NCBI GenBank assembly: GCA_020692205.1
Contig: JAIMKV010000030.1
Location: forward strand, 1-51,330
Source: Myxosarcina sp. GA_180221_E-2-1-MAG-40_15
GTDB taxonomy: Bacteria > Cyanobacteriota > Cyanobacteriia > Cyanobacteriales > Xenococcaceae
DNA: 51,330 nucleotides
Reading direction: 5' to 3'
Made by a program: the position numbers and the translations under genes. Positions 44,428-51,330 of the stretch are shown here, one piece after another. Below the pieces are notes generated by a model, which was given only the letters and a program-made list of their open reading frames with translations, did no database searches and was not told the origin of the DNA. Numbering within the stretch: the stretch's first letter is position 1; the number at the start of each line of letters is the position of its first letter.

Positions 44428-44994
44428 CTAACCATGAGGATCTAAAAGCTGTACGGTAGTGGCTTGAGGGCCCATTTCTCCCATTGTTTCTTTATATCTA
44501 ACCCCACTACCTACTATAAGCTGTTCAAAATCATTGTTAATCACGCTGTTGCGATGGAAGTATACTTCCTTGCCTGTACTAATTTCTTTGAGAAAACCAT
44601 ATCCCTGTTCGGGAAACAGTTTGCTCACCATGGCGCTTACTTGCTGTTCTGGATGTACTTTTCTTTCGCCTTTTTGTTCTGTGGTAATGCTAATTAGCTG
44701 ACGGCGTGCAGCTTCAAAAGCATCACGAATTACTGTTTCTAAAGGTAGATATTGTTTACCAGTATCGGGTTTTTCTACTACTGCTATTTCACGACCATGA
44801 GGAATTGTGATGTCAATACTTACCCGATAGGGTGAACCACTGCTTGGATGATTATTATCTTTTTCTATGACCACGCGGCAGCTATTGATATAGTCACAAA
44901 ACTGCTCTAGCTTAGCTATTTTTTCTTCAACCAGGCTTTGAACTGCGCTAGTTTTTTCTAGGTGACGATAGGTAATTTCTGGATTAATTTTCAT
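44428..44994 (-). CDS. HPF/RaiA-like protein fused to a cold-shock domain
   Basis: The protein has 188 residues. Residues ~1-100 resemble the ribosome hibernation factor fold (INPEITYRHLEKTSAVQSLV, then EEKIAKLEQFCDYINSCRVV). Residues ~120-185 are a cold-shock-type OB domain (GYGFLKEISTGKEVYFHRNS, with GSGVRYKETMGEMGPQAT). Such fusions probably bind ribosomes and RNA under stress. It lies 14 bp after the second HPF-like gene and forms an operon with it. Confidence 0.9.
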   Translation of the reverse strand: MKINPEITYRHLEKTSAVQSLVEEKIAKLEQFCDYINSCRVVIEKDNNHPSSGSPYRVSIDITIPHGREIAVVEKPDTGKQYLPLETVIRDAFEAARRQLISITTEQKGERKVHPEQQVSAMVSKLFPEQGYGFLKEISTGKEVYFHRNSVINNDFEQLIVGSGVRYKETMGEMGPQATTVQLLDPHG

Positions 44995-45008
44995 TTAGTT
45001 TATTTAAT

Positions 45009-45362
45009 TTATCCGTAAACAAGGTGCGTTTTTTCAAACTGTAATTCAATCAGTTGGCGATAAACTCTGGCAAAGGCATCAGCGATCGCACTTTTGATCG
45101 AGTCTTCTGCTGCTGGTTCAGGTGAACGTAAAGTGTACAGATCGACTCCCTCAGGCAAGCTTAGATTAATACTAACTAAATAAGAATAGTTCGTTTCTGT
45201 TGCTTTGTATCGGGCGATATTTGCTACTTTCACCTGACAATTTTGAACCTCATTGCAAACCCTGATTAGTCTGGAAAATTTATCTTTAATCAGAGAGTCA
45301 ACTTCTAACGTTTCTTCCATCGCTAAATAGTTAATTATCAAAGGATCTGCTAAGGTTTTCAT
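45009..45362 (-). CDS. Second, short HPF/RaiA-like protein
   Basis: The protein has 117 residues with a ribosome-associated HPF/RaiA-like fold only: AMEETLEVDSLIKDKFSRLI, CNEVQNCQVKVANIARYKAT, YLVSINLSLPEGVDLYTLRS and a closing AIADAFARVYRQLIELQF helix. It is diverged from its neighbour and lacks the cold-shock domain. It is the promoter-proximal member of a two-gene minus-strand operon. Ribosome binding is inferred from the family and is less sure than for the partner. Confidence 0.75.
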   Translation of the reverse strand: MKTLADPLIINYLAMEETLEVDSLIKDKFSRLIRVCNEVQNCQVKVANIARYKATETNYSYLVSINLSLPEGVDLYTLRSPEPAAEDSIKSAIADAFARVYRQLIELQFEKTHLVYG

Positions 45363-45597
45363 TGTCTAAAAGGAAAGTATGGTTGTCTATATATGTAAAG
45401 TACCCCACAGTATATACTTGGCAAGATTTATCCGACATCTGTCTATAGCAATATGCTAATAGCTGAAATTCAGCTGGTCTTTAACCATGAGCTGAGAAAG
45501 CATAATTAAGGCGAGTTGATCCACATATTTGGATAGATTTGAAACAATAGACAATTATTTAAACTAGAGCAAATTTAAGTAATCTCTTTGATTTATT

Positions 45598-46377
45598 ATG
45601 GAAACATTAGCTAGGTTTGGTTATGTTGCCAAAGGCTTTGTCTATGCTGCAATTGGAATTCTGGCATTACTAGCAGCATTTAGTGCTGGTGGCGAGACTA
45701 CAGATACTACAGGAGCTTTAAATGCGATCGCTCTTCAACCTTTTGGACAAATATTATTAATTTTAATTGCTATTGGTCTAGTCGGATACGTCATTTGGCG
45801 GGGGATTGAAGCAATTAAAGATCCCGAAAACAAAGGAACAGACGCTAAAGGAATATTTGCTCGTCTGGGTTATCTGATGAGTGGATTGGCGTACATTGGT
45901 GTATCTGCTAACGCTGCCTTACTCGCTTTTGGTTCTAGCACTGGCGATAGCGGTAACTCGGAACAAGACTGGACAGCAATGGTCATGCAGCAGCCTTTTG
46001 ATAGATGGTTGGTTGGTCTGGCTGGTGCAGTTGTACTCGGCATTGGTTGTTATCGAATTTACGAGGCTTATAAAACCAAGTTTCGTAAAGAGCTTAATTT
46101 AAACGAGCTTAGTACTCAACAAGAGAAATGGTTGGTTAACATTAGTCGTTTTGGCATAGCTGCTAGAGGTGTGGTATTCATCATGATTGGTTTCTTTGTT
46201 TTGCAAGCTGCTAAAAACTACGATGCGAATCAGGTAAAAGGATTAGATGGAGCATTGTTGACTCTAGCACAACAGTCCTATGGCAAAATTTTGTTAGCCT
46301 TAATGGCATTAGGGTTGATCGCATATGCAATTTATCTACTGCTACAGGCGCGCTATCGTCGCATTGAAATAAATTAA
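45598..46377 (+). CDS. DUF1206 membrane protein
   Basis: The protein has 259 residues, with three tandem copies of a two-helix unit typical of DUF1206: LARFGYVAKGFVYAAIGILA, FARLGYLMSGLAYIGVSANA and ISRFGIAARGVVFIMIGFFV. Each is followed by a QPFG/QSYG-type turn and a second helix. Function is unknown, although members are often annotated as stress-linked membrane proteins. It converges on the TIGR02588 gene, 3 bp away. Confidence 0.93.
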   Translation: METLARFGYVAKGFVYAAIGILALLAAFSAGGETTDTTGALNAIALQPFGQILLILIAIGLVGYVIWRGIEAIKDPENKGTDAKGIFARLGYLMSGLAYIGVSANAALLAFGSSTGDSGNSEQDWTAMVMQQPFDRWLVGLAGAVVLGIGCYRIYEAYKTKFRKELNLNELSTQQEKWLVNISRFGIAARGVVFIMIGFFVLQAAKNYDANQVKGLDGALLTLAQQSYGKILLALMALGLIAYAIYLLLQARYRRIEIN

Positions 46378-46380
46378 AGC

Positions 46381-46767
46381 CTAAGGTTGTTGATAGCTTG
46401 CCACCCTGACCGTTAATTCTCCCTGTTGTGGATCGCGACTAAAAATAAATTCTCCCGATCTTGTTTCTTGGCGAGAGAGAAAATCGATTTGTTGCATACC
46501 AGTTTCTACCTCTTGCGCAATAGCAAGTTCGCCTACAATTTCTACTGCATTAGCAGTTTCTCCTCCAGAGTTGGTTACGGTGAAAGGTACATAATACTCC
46601 TGGTTGACCTGTCGGATTTGCGAGGTCGTAACCGATAAGATTGGCGGGTTAGTATCCCCTGTAATCCAAAGATAGCAGACCAAAGCGACAATAATACCGA
46701 CTATAAATAAAGACAGAGCAAAGCTAACTTTTTCGGTCAGCGATCGCCCCCAAGCATTTTTTGGCAT
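46381..46767 (-). CDS. TIGR02588-family protein
   Basis: The protein has 128 residues: an N-terminal membrane helix (~14-35, FALSLFIVGIIVALVCYLWI) and a beta-sandwich outer domain (YYVPFTVTNSGGETANAVEI, SGEFIFSRDPQQGELTVRVA). It matches the small TIGR02588 family, which is encoded next to TIGR02587 genes, as is the case here. The pair's function is unknown. Confidence 0.85.
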   Translation of the reverse strand: MPKNAWGRSLTEKVSFALSLFIVGIIVALVCYLWITGDTNPPILSVTTSQIRQVNQEYYVPFTVTNSGGETANAVEIVGELAIAQEVETGMQQIDFLSRQETRSGEFIFSRDPQQGELTVRVASYQQP

Positions 46768-46807
46768 TAGTTTACTGAATCAATGAGAATTTTATACTTC
46801 AACTAGC

Positions 46808-47719
46808 TTACACTGCTAAACGACCCGCAGCACCACCAACACTGGCAGGTAAGCCCAAAATTATGCCATAGCGTAACCAGAGAAACCAAGGATCGCTCAC
46901 AGAAATCTTTTGAAAAAACCACAGCATCATCATACCGACAAACAAAGACACAATATAAGAGATTACAGTTTCACTTTGAGGAGTTTGAAACAATCCTGAT
47001 TGCTGTCGACGCTGTTGATAGTTGGTAATTTCTGAGGCAAAAACAATGCCGTAAGAGATTAATAAGGAAGCTACCATAATTGCCAATAGTTCCAAAGCCG
47101 AAGCAGAAGCTGCCAACATGTTGATTTCATCGGTAGGTGCAATGCTAAAAGCAATAAATAAAGCTCCAATTAAGGTAGCACTGAAATCGGCTATGGTATC
47201 ACGCCAAACTATTGACTTTGGATTGCGGGAGGAGGGGGAAGAATTGCTGGGCTTGTTTTCGTCTAAATCAATTCCTGGATTTCCGCTTAATAGCGATCGC
47301 GAAAAGGCTACCCCAAAAGAAAAAGGCACACTTTCAAAGATAACTTGACCTAACGCTTCGATTAAAGATGTTTGCAAATCAATTCGTCTTAAGATAATTA
47401 ACATTAAAGTCGAACAAACTATGCCAACAGCTAAAGTTTCAAAGGTTTCGGCGATCGCTCCTGGTAGGGTTTTACTTTCCTGCGGTCGAAAACCTTCAAT
47501 CCGATTAATCAACAATACAACGATAAAGGTGACGGCTAAGATACTCAATAGAATCGGCGGTTGTATGTAAGCGCCGATAAACCAAACTTCCATGGTGTAC
47601 AACAAAGGAATGCCAAAGAGAAAGCCTCCTGAAGCACCGCTAATAATTTCTTGAATTTCTCCTTGCCAATCGTCGCCAGATGCACGGCGATCATTCAAGG
47701 ATTGATGACGATTATTCAC
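46808..47719 (-). CDS. TIGR02587-family membrane protein
   Basis: The protein has about 303 residues and seven to eight membrane helices. The core IISGASGGFLFGIPLLYTME, VWFIGAYIQPPILLSIL, and later DTIADFSATLIGALFIAFS match TIGR02587. The GTG at 47719 is chosen. A TTG at 47764 would place the start inside the T-run of a terminator. It lies 40 bp upstream of the TIGR02588 gene and forms a two-gene unit with it. No activity is known. Confidence 0.85.
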   Translation of the reverse strand: MNNRHQSLNDRRASGDDWQGEIQEIISGASGGFLFGIPLLYTMEVWFIGAYIQPPILLSILAVTFIVVLLINRIEGFRPQESKTLPGAIAETFETLAVGIVCSTLMLIILRRIDLQTSLIEALGQVIFESVPFSFGVAFSRSLLSGNPGIDLDENKPSNSSPSSRNPKSIVWRDTIADFSATLIGALFIAFSIAPTDEINMLAASASALELLAIMVASLLISYGIVFASEITNYQQRRQQSGLFQTPQSETVISYIVSLFVGMMMLWFFQKISVSDPWFLWLRYGIILGLPASVGGAAGRLAV

Positions 47720-47762
47720 GACTACTAAAATATTAAAGCCAAACCAGATTATTTTAAACAAC

Positions 47763-47805
47763 AAAAAGGTCGGTAGACCTATTTTAGTATAAACGGTTAC
47801 CGACC
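47763..47805 (-). terminator. Rho-independent terminator of the 63-residue gene
   Basis: Read on the minus strand, GGTCGGTA pairs with TACCGACC over a loop of about 22 nt and is followed by TTTTTG. It lies 22 bp after the stop of the gene at 47828-48019 and separates it from the TIGR02587 gene. Confidence 0.7.
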
Positions 47806-47827
47806 TCCTGAGATTAACGAACTTTAT

Positions 47828-48019
47828 TTAGCGTGCATCTGTACCCTGGTTAGGAGAGCCAGGTACACTGTCTCTTGCTCCTGGTGCTTCTGGTGCTGCA
47901 CCCTCACGAGTATCTTGCTTAGTTTCCATACCTGTCTTACGGTCTTTAGCCTCAAGTCTAGTTTGTTTTCCACCGCTTGCAGTGGTGGTTTCCTTATCGT
48001 TTTCTGGTGTATTATCCAT
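47828..48019 (-). CDS. Small hydrophilic disordered protein, 63 residues
   Basis: It reads MDNTPENDKETTTASGGKQT and ends SVPGSPNQGTDAR. It is rich in Glu, Lys, Thr, Gly and Pro, with no hydrophobic core, as in small LEA- or hydrophilin-like stress proteins. A clear terminator follows, which supports it as a real gene. The family is not recognised. The stress-gene neighbourhood fits a desiccation or osmotic role, but that is a guess. Confidence 0.6.
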   Translation of the reverse strand: MDNTPENDKETTTASGGKQTRLEAKDRKTGMETKQDTREGAAPEAPGARDSVPGSPNQGTDAR

Positions 48020-48420
48020 CTTTAAACTGTTAGTTATTCAAATTTTTAGTTCTATGTCTCATTATTTAGAAAGAGCCAAACAAATCAACCTATCTTTAGA
48101 TATAAAAGTTAAATCCAAGAAATGGCAGCTTAGCTAACACCACAAAATCCAATTAATCCAAAATATAAAGAACAAATGTTCTTTGTCGATAATACTTTGC
48201 TTTTGTTAGAACCAAGCCAATTTAAATCAATGCAAGATAATTTTGCGGTTTTTTTCGTAGTTCAGCACCCAATCCTCGATTAAAGTTCAACTTTGCCGTA
48301 TATCTTTAGCTATACTTTTGGGGAACATCATCTATTTCATAAGTAGGATGAAAAATAATTGCATTTTAAATAACCTTAAGAAGACTAAATAAATCAAGTA
48401 CATCCAGGAGTTATTTACTT
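48020..48420. other. Intergenic region of 400 bp
   Basis: This is the divergent spacer between the small hydrophilic gene (minus) and the PRC/DUF2382 gene (plus). It is AT-rich, and I see no gene, RNA or repeat. The promoters of both flanking genes should lie here. CCAGGAG precedes the right-hand start codon. Confidence 0.5.
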
Positions 48421-49293
48421 ATGGCTTTAGCTAAAATTGCTGATCTATATCCTAATTATAAAGAAGACATTTTCGGCGGCGAAGATATTAAAAGTTTTTC
48501 AGTTTACGACAGTACCAACGACAAAATAGGTTCAGTTTATGACATTATTGTTGATGAATCTGGTCGTTTTCGCTACCTGGTACTAGATACAGGTTTTTGG
48601 ATCTTCGGTAAAAAAGTATTACTGCCCGTTGGTAGAGCCAGCATCGACTATAGTCAAGGACGAGTTTACGCTCAAGGCCTAACCAAGGAACAAGCCGAAG
48701 GTTTGCCTAAATACGATGATGATATGACCATTGACTACGACTACGAAGAACAAGTTAGAATGGTTTATCGTGGACAAGAATACCAAACTGATAATACTGT
48801 CCGTGCTGAAGCAACTAGCGCATATGACCGCGACACATATAACTATGACCGCGATGCAGCCTTATATGCTCACCAAGAAGTAGATACAGATGATCACCAA
48901 AACCTCAAGCTATACGAAGAACGCTTGATCGCTAACAAAGAGCGTTTCCGCGCTGGTGCAGTCAGTATTGGTAAAAGAGTAGAAACTGAAACCGCATCTG
49001 TATCCGTGCCTGTAGAGAAAGAAAGAGTGGTTATTGAACGTAACTCCGCTACAAGTGGTAGAGCAGTTGCACCTGGTGAAGCTAATTTCCGCGAAGGTGA
49101 AGTCGCCAGAGTTGAAGTATACGAAGAAACTGCGGATATTGAAAAGCAAGCTTTTGTGCGGGAAGAAGTTAGCGTTCGTAAAGAAGTAGAACAAGATACT
49201 GTCGAGGCGCGTGAAACAATTCGTCGTGAAGAATTGGAAGTCGAAACTGATGGAGATGCAGTTATCAACCGCGATCGCGATCTCGACCTTTAA
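48421..49293 (+). CDS. PRC-barrel plus DUF2382 stress protein
   Basis: The protein has 290 residues. Residues ~22-95 are a PRC-barrel (FSVYDSTNDKIGSVYDIIVD, FRYLVLDTGFWIFGKKVLLP). An acidic, Tyr/Asp-rich linker follows, then a DUF2382 domain from ~160 to 280 (LYEERLIANKERFRAGAVSI, AFVREEVSVRKEVEQDTVEA). PRC-barrels bind RNA or membrane partners; DUF2382 is stress-linked. The domain is very close to that of the gene at 41837. An inverted repeat that may act as terminator follows. Confidence 0.92.
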   Translation: MALAKIADLYPNYKEDIFGGEDIKSFSVYDSTNDKIGSVYDIIVDESGRFRYLVLDTGFWIFGKKVLLPVGRASIDYSQGRVYAQGLTKEQAEGLPKYDDDMTIDYDYEEQVRMVYRGQEYQTDNTVRAEATSAYDRDTYNYDRDAALYAHQEVDTDDHQNLKLYEERLIANKERFRAGAVSIGKRVETETASVSVPVEKERVVIERNSATSGRAVAPGEANFREGEVARVEVYEETADIEKQAFVREEVSVRKEVEQDTVEARETIRREELEVETDGDAVINRDRDLDL

Positions 49294-49320
49294 ATTGAGC
49301 AATTAATTTAGACGGTTGAT

Positions 49321-49347
49321 GCAGGTAGGGTGAATTACCCTACCTGC
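49321..49347 (+). terminator. Strong hairpin after the PRC/DUF2382 gene
   Basis: GCAGGTAGGGT and ACCCTACCTGC form a perfect 11-bp stem over the 5-nt loop GAATT, 28 bp after the stop. No T-run follows, so termination is likely but not certain. Confidence 0.6.
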
Positions 49348-49511
49348 ACTTATTTAAGCTCAAAAAATCAGGTTATGGCTTGAGCAGCAACATCTGATTG
49401 TTATACCTGTAATTTGAAACAGCTTATCCTCCCAGCAGTTCCAAACTTTGCACTTAACCAACCCATTTACCAAAAGCGATAACACATTCTCTTTAAGATG
49501 ATAATTGCCAA

Positions 49512-49952
49512 ATGAATCCTACCCACAACCAGAATCTAGACAGCTCAGAAATAAAACAAATTGCTTTACTAGAAGAAAAATTACTGGTAAAACGTCGCAA
49601 ACGCAAAGTTGGTGACGTTATCGTACGTAAGCAAGTAGAAACGCGAATGGTACAAGTGCCTCTTCGACGAGAAACATTAATTGTTGAAAGAACTGGCAAT
49701 AATCCTGAGCGTTTGACTGAGGTTGTCATCTCAGAAAATCAGGTCAATGGTTTTAAATACGACGAGTTAGCTAACCAGGCTCAGCTTAGTATCTCTCGAA
49801 GTAACTATATCGATCTGCAAACAGCACAAGAGCTATTAGAAGCGATCTCCCATCTTGCCTCTGCCAACAATGCCAAAATTCGGGTTGAGATTGTTACCGA
49901 CAGTTCTGAAGCTCAAATAGAGCATCAAAATATCTGCGATCGCTATCGCTAA
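49512..49952 (+). CDS. Short DUF2382 protein
   Basis: The protein has 146 residues. The first ~70 are one compact DUF2382 half (IALLEEKLLVKRRKRKVGDV, VETRMVQVPLRRETLIVERT). The remainder (YIDLQTAQELLEAISHLASA) is helical and not part of the domain as seen in the two paralogues. It is the third DUF2382 gene within 8 kb and the most diverged. Function is inferred only from the family. Confidence 0.82.
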   Translation: MNPTHNQNLDSSEIKQIALLEEKLLVKRRKRKVGDVIVRKQVETRMVQVPLRRETLIVERTGNNPERLTEVVISENQVNGFKYDELANQAQLSISRSNYIDLQTAQELLEAISHLASANNAKIRVEIVTDSSEAQIEHQNICDRYR

Positions 49953-50138
49953 GTCTGACAAATTATAGTTGGAGACTTGGTCTTATTACCAAGTAAAGCT
50001 AATTTTATATTAATAAAGACGACGGTTAAGTTTACCGACTATTGTCGCTAAGCATTAACCGAGTCATAGTCTTGCCCCTAAATAATAAACTTAATTACTA
50101 ACATCTGTAATCTGTTCAGTCAATATTAAGAGTATTTC

Positions 50139-50352
50139 ATGAAACCCGTTTTACATAGCGGACAATTAATCAAGTGGAAAGATGATCAAGGTTAATGATT
50201 GTGGTAAAGAAGTTTTTTTACATATCAGTGCGCTAAAAAGAATAAATCGCCGTCCACAAGTTGGAGATACGATTACGCGATCAACAAATTCTGTAGGCAA
50301 CACTTCACCTGTAGTTTTCCACCAGCGAGTCACAAATTTTATCGACCGTTAA
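50139..50352 (+). pseudogene. Broken cold-shock-domain protein gene
   Basis: Frame one reads MKPVLHSGQLIKWKDDQG and then stops. Frame two continues KVNDCGKEVFLHISALKRIN and RRPQVGDTI. Together they match the cold-shock domain of small CSD/DUF1294-type proteins except for a missing piece around the RNA-binding GFGFI segment. At the junction a single CAAGGT remains, where an intact gene would probably have two, as expected for a short deletion between direct repeats. The C-terminal sequence after RRPQVGDTI no longer resembles the family. Confidence 0.7.
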
Positions 50353-50375
50353 ACTGAACAATTGTCAAGTAGTGT

Positions 50376-51080
50376 CTAACTGCCATAATAAACTGTTTTA
50401 AACTTCAAGCGATCGCTCTGTGGACTATAAAGAGTATAAGTAGCCTTTCCTGGTTCTCTACCCACATTTCCCACGCCGATAACTCTTCTTTGAGGTGCAG
50501 TAATAGTTTGAACGGGTTGCTGATTATCTAAAGTCATGACCGAACTATTAACCGAACCCTTTTGTAGTTGATATTCAAATACTTGACCCGAACGACCACA
50601 AAAGAGATGATTAGCCTGTACTCTTTGCAAGCGGTCTAACATTTGCCAGGGTTGAGTTTCGGGGGTTAACTCATCACTAACGTTAACAGTACTTCCATGA
50701 ATTAACAAACAATCCAGTTCAAAAAAACCAAAGTGACAATTGCATAACCATTGTACAGTTTCGCGAGATACTGAATCCCAGAGTAGTTTAGCCGTTTCTT
50801 TGCCAAAGCGATCGATTAATTCTGTTGGTTCGGCTGTCGAACCCAAACCATGTAAGGCAAAACATTGTTCTTCCCACCAACCAATGCATACTTGTGGTTG
50901 TAATTCTCCTGGTAAAGGGTTTTGAATGCGTTTAATTACTTTTTCGCTATCTGGATTAGCTGCTATTAAGTCACCCAAGATATATAATTCTTCGAGTTTA
51001 ACTCGCTGAAGTTTGATATCTGCTAATACTGCCTCGTAAGCTGCTAAATTACCTTCAATTCCGCTTAATATTGCCCACAT
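50376..51080 (-). CDS. Metallophosphoesterase-like protein with lost metal ligands
   Basis: The protein has 234 residues from the ATG at 51080. An upstream ATG at 51122 lies in a Fur-box-like site and would add residues absent from the family. The fold is that of small phosphoesterases (WAILSGIEGNLAAYEAVLAD, ELYILGDLIAANPDS, LLIHGSTVN). The metal-binding SDIHGN motif is SGIEGN, and the final GHTH-type motif is FCGRSG, so Asp and His ligands are replaced. Hydrolysis is unlikely; a binding role is possible. The gene reads away from a plus-strand remnant. Confidence 0.75.
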   Translation of the reverse strand: MWAILSGIEGNLAAYEAVLADIKLQRVKLEELYILGDLIAANPDSEKVIKRIQNPLPGELQPQVCIGWWEEQCFALHGLGSTAEPTELIDRFGKETAKLLWDSVSRETVQWLCNCHFGFFELDCLLIHGSTVNVSDELTPETQPWQMLDRLQRVQANHLFCGRSGQVFEYQLQKGSVNSSVMTLDNQQPVQTITAPQRRVIGVGNVGREPGKATYTLYSPQSDRLKFKTVYYGS

Positions 51081-51108
51081 TTGGTTTTGAGGATTTTTAA
51101 CTTTTTTT

Positions 51109-51125
51109 ATAATGATTATCATTAT
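51109..51125. promoter_or_regulatory. Fur-box-like palindrome
   Basis: ATAATGATTATCATTAT is a 17-bp palindrome around one central base. It matches the classical iron-box GATAATGATAATCATTATC at every position except the central base within its span. It lies 29 bp upstream of the start of the phosphoesterase-like gene, where a repressor would block its promoter. Confidence 0.65.
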
Positions 51126-51152
51126 TATGATACGATCAATAACAATTTAATA

Positions 51153-51254
51153 GTAGAAGTCCCTGTACGATATGCTCTTCTCTATGAGAAAAAAGGCGAT
51201 CGCTGGATGATTGTCGAGCATCATTCGTCTATTCGTCCTGAACAAAATAAATAA
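51153..51254 (+). pseudogene. C-terminal remnant of a SnoaL/SgcJ-like (NTF2-fold) protein
   Basis: The 33 codons read VEVPVRYALLYEKKGDRWMI, then VEHHSSIRPEQNK and stop. The pattern of aromatic strand plus W.IV.HHSS..P is typical of the last strand of NTF2-fold proteins of the SgcJ/EcaC type. No start codon or N-terminal part is present upstream; the frame runs back into the Fur-box region. It is most likely a truncated gene. Confidence 0.5.
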
Positions 51255-51271
51255 ACTATCTCAATTAGGCA

Positions 51272-51304
51272 AGCGATCGCGAAGCGTAGGCTATGCCTAA
51301 TCGC
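51272..51304. repeat. HIP1-linked dispersed repeat
   Basis: AGCGATCGCGAAGCGTAGGC followed by TATGCCTAATCGC is a short palindromic motif built on the HIP1 core. Fragments with similar GCTACGC/CTTCGCG pieces are seen near 4595 and 27145. It encodes nothing. Confidence 0.45.
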
Positions 51305-51330
51305 ATTGGTGTATTTAGTGGGTTTTAAAT

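Noticed and set aside
49975-49994. Short ACTTGGT/ACCAAGT hairpin after the third DUF2382 gene
   Set aside because: Only seven base pairs and no T-run, so too weak to call as a terminator.

Overview
The window is chromosomal DNA from a cyanobacterium. The evidence is the very frequent HIP1 octamer (GCGATCGC), phycobilisome genes (cpcT, nblA, an nblB-like HEAT protein), a Psb34/ssl1498-type photosystem protein, and short TTAGCTT-type and AAAAGTC-type tandem repeats typical of cyanobacterial spacers. No heterocyst regulator is visible. A unicellular or baeocyte-forming lineage is plausible but unproven.

Layout. 1-9.6 kb holds housekeeping and photosynthesis genes: tRNA-Pro, a CBS protein, a HEAT (NblB-like) protein, a TPR protein, mutM, cpcT, an SDR, uvrC, a LuxR-type regulator and an unknown gene. 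10.4-33.6 kb is one co-directional secondary-lipid locus. It contains a PfaA/HglE-like PKS (KS-AT-ACP-ACP), a split ketoreductase, a KR-DH protein, a SAM methyltransferase, a KS-like/AT protein, a PfaD-type enoyl reductase, an HglB-like ACP-thioester reductase, a free ACP, an unknown protein with a TubC docking domain, a DUF2141 protein, a family 2 glycosyltransferase and a DevBCA-type exporter. 33.8-51.3 kb is a stress and envelope region: DUF1003, DUF389, alpha-amylase, a cation/proton antiporter, a prohibitin-like protein, nblA, Psb34-like, three DUF2382 proteins, DUF421, a fatty-acid hydroxylase, two HPF/RaiA proteins, DUF1206, a TIGR02587/TIGR02588 pair, and two gene remnants near the right end.

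How the genes may work together. The locus can be read as building a polyketide-like long acyl chain (KS, AT, KR, DH, PfaD enoyl reduction) with at least one methylation. HglB-like reduction would release it as an alcohol or aldehyde, the glycosyltransferase would add a sugar, and the DevBCA-type pump would export it. This follows the logic of heterocyst glycolipids; the product is inferred.

Oddities. (1) The PKS stops just after an A9 run, and the ketoreductase structural half continues in the -1 frame, so slippage or a one-base deletion is implied. (2) The ketoreductase is interrupted by 591 bp carrying a small membrane-protein gene. (3) The second ACP has Ala in place of the phosphopantetheine Ser. 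(4) The DevB-like adaptor is fused to a complete response-regulator receiver. (5) A protein made entirely of 17-20-residue Val/Asp repeats sits between devC and devA. (6) A protein of about 560 residues of unknown function is joined to a TubC docking domain.
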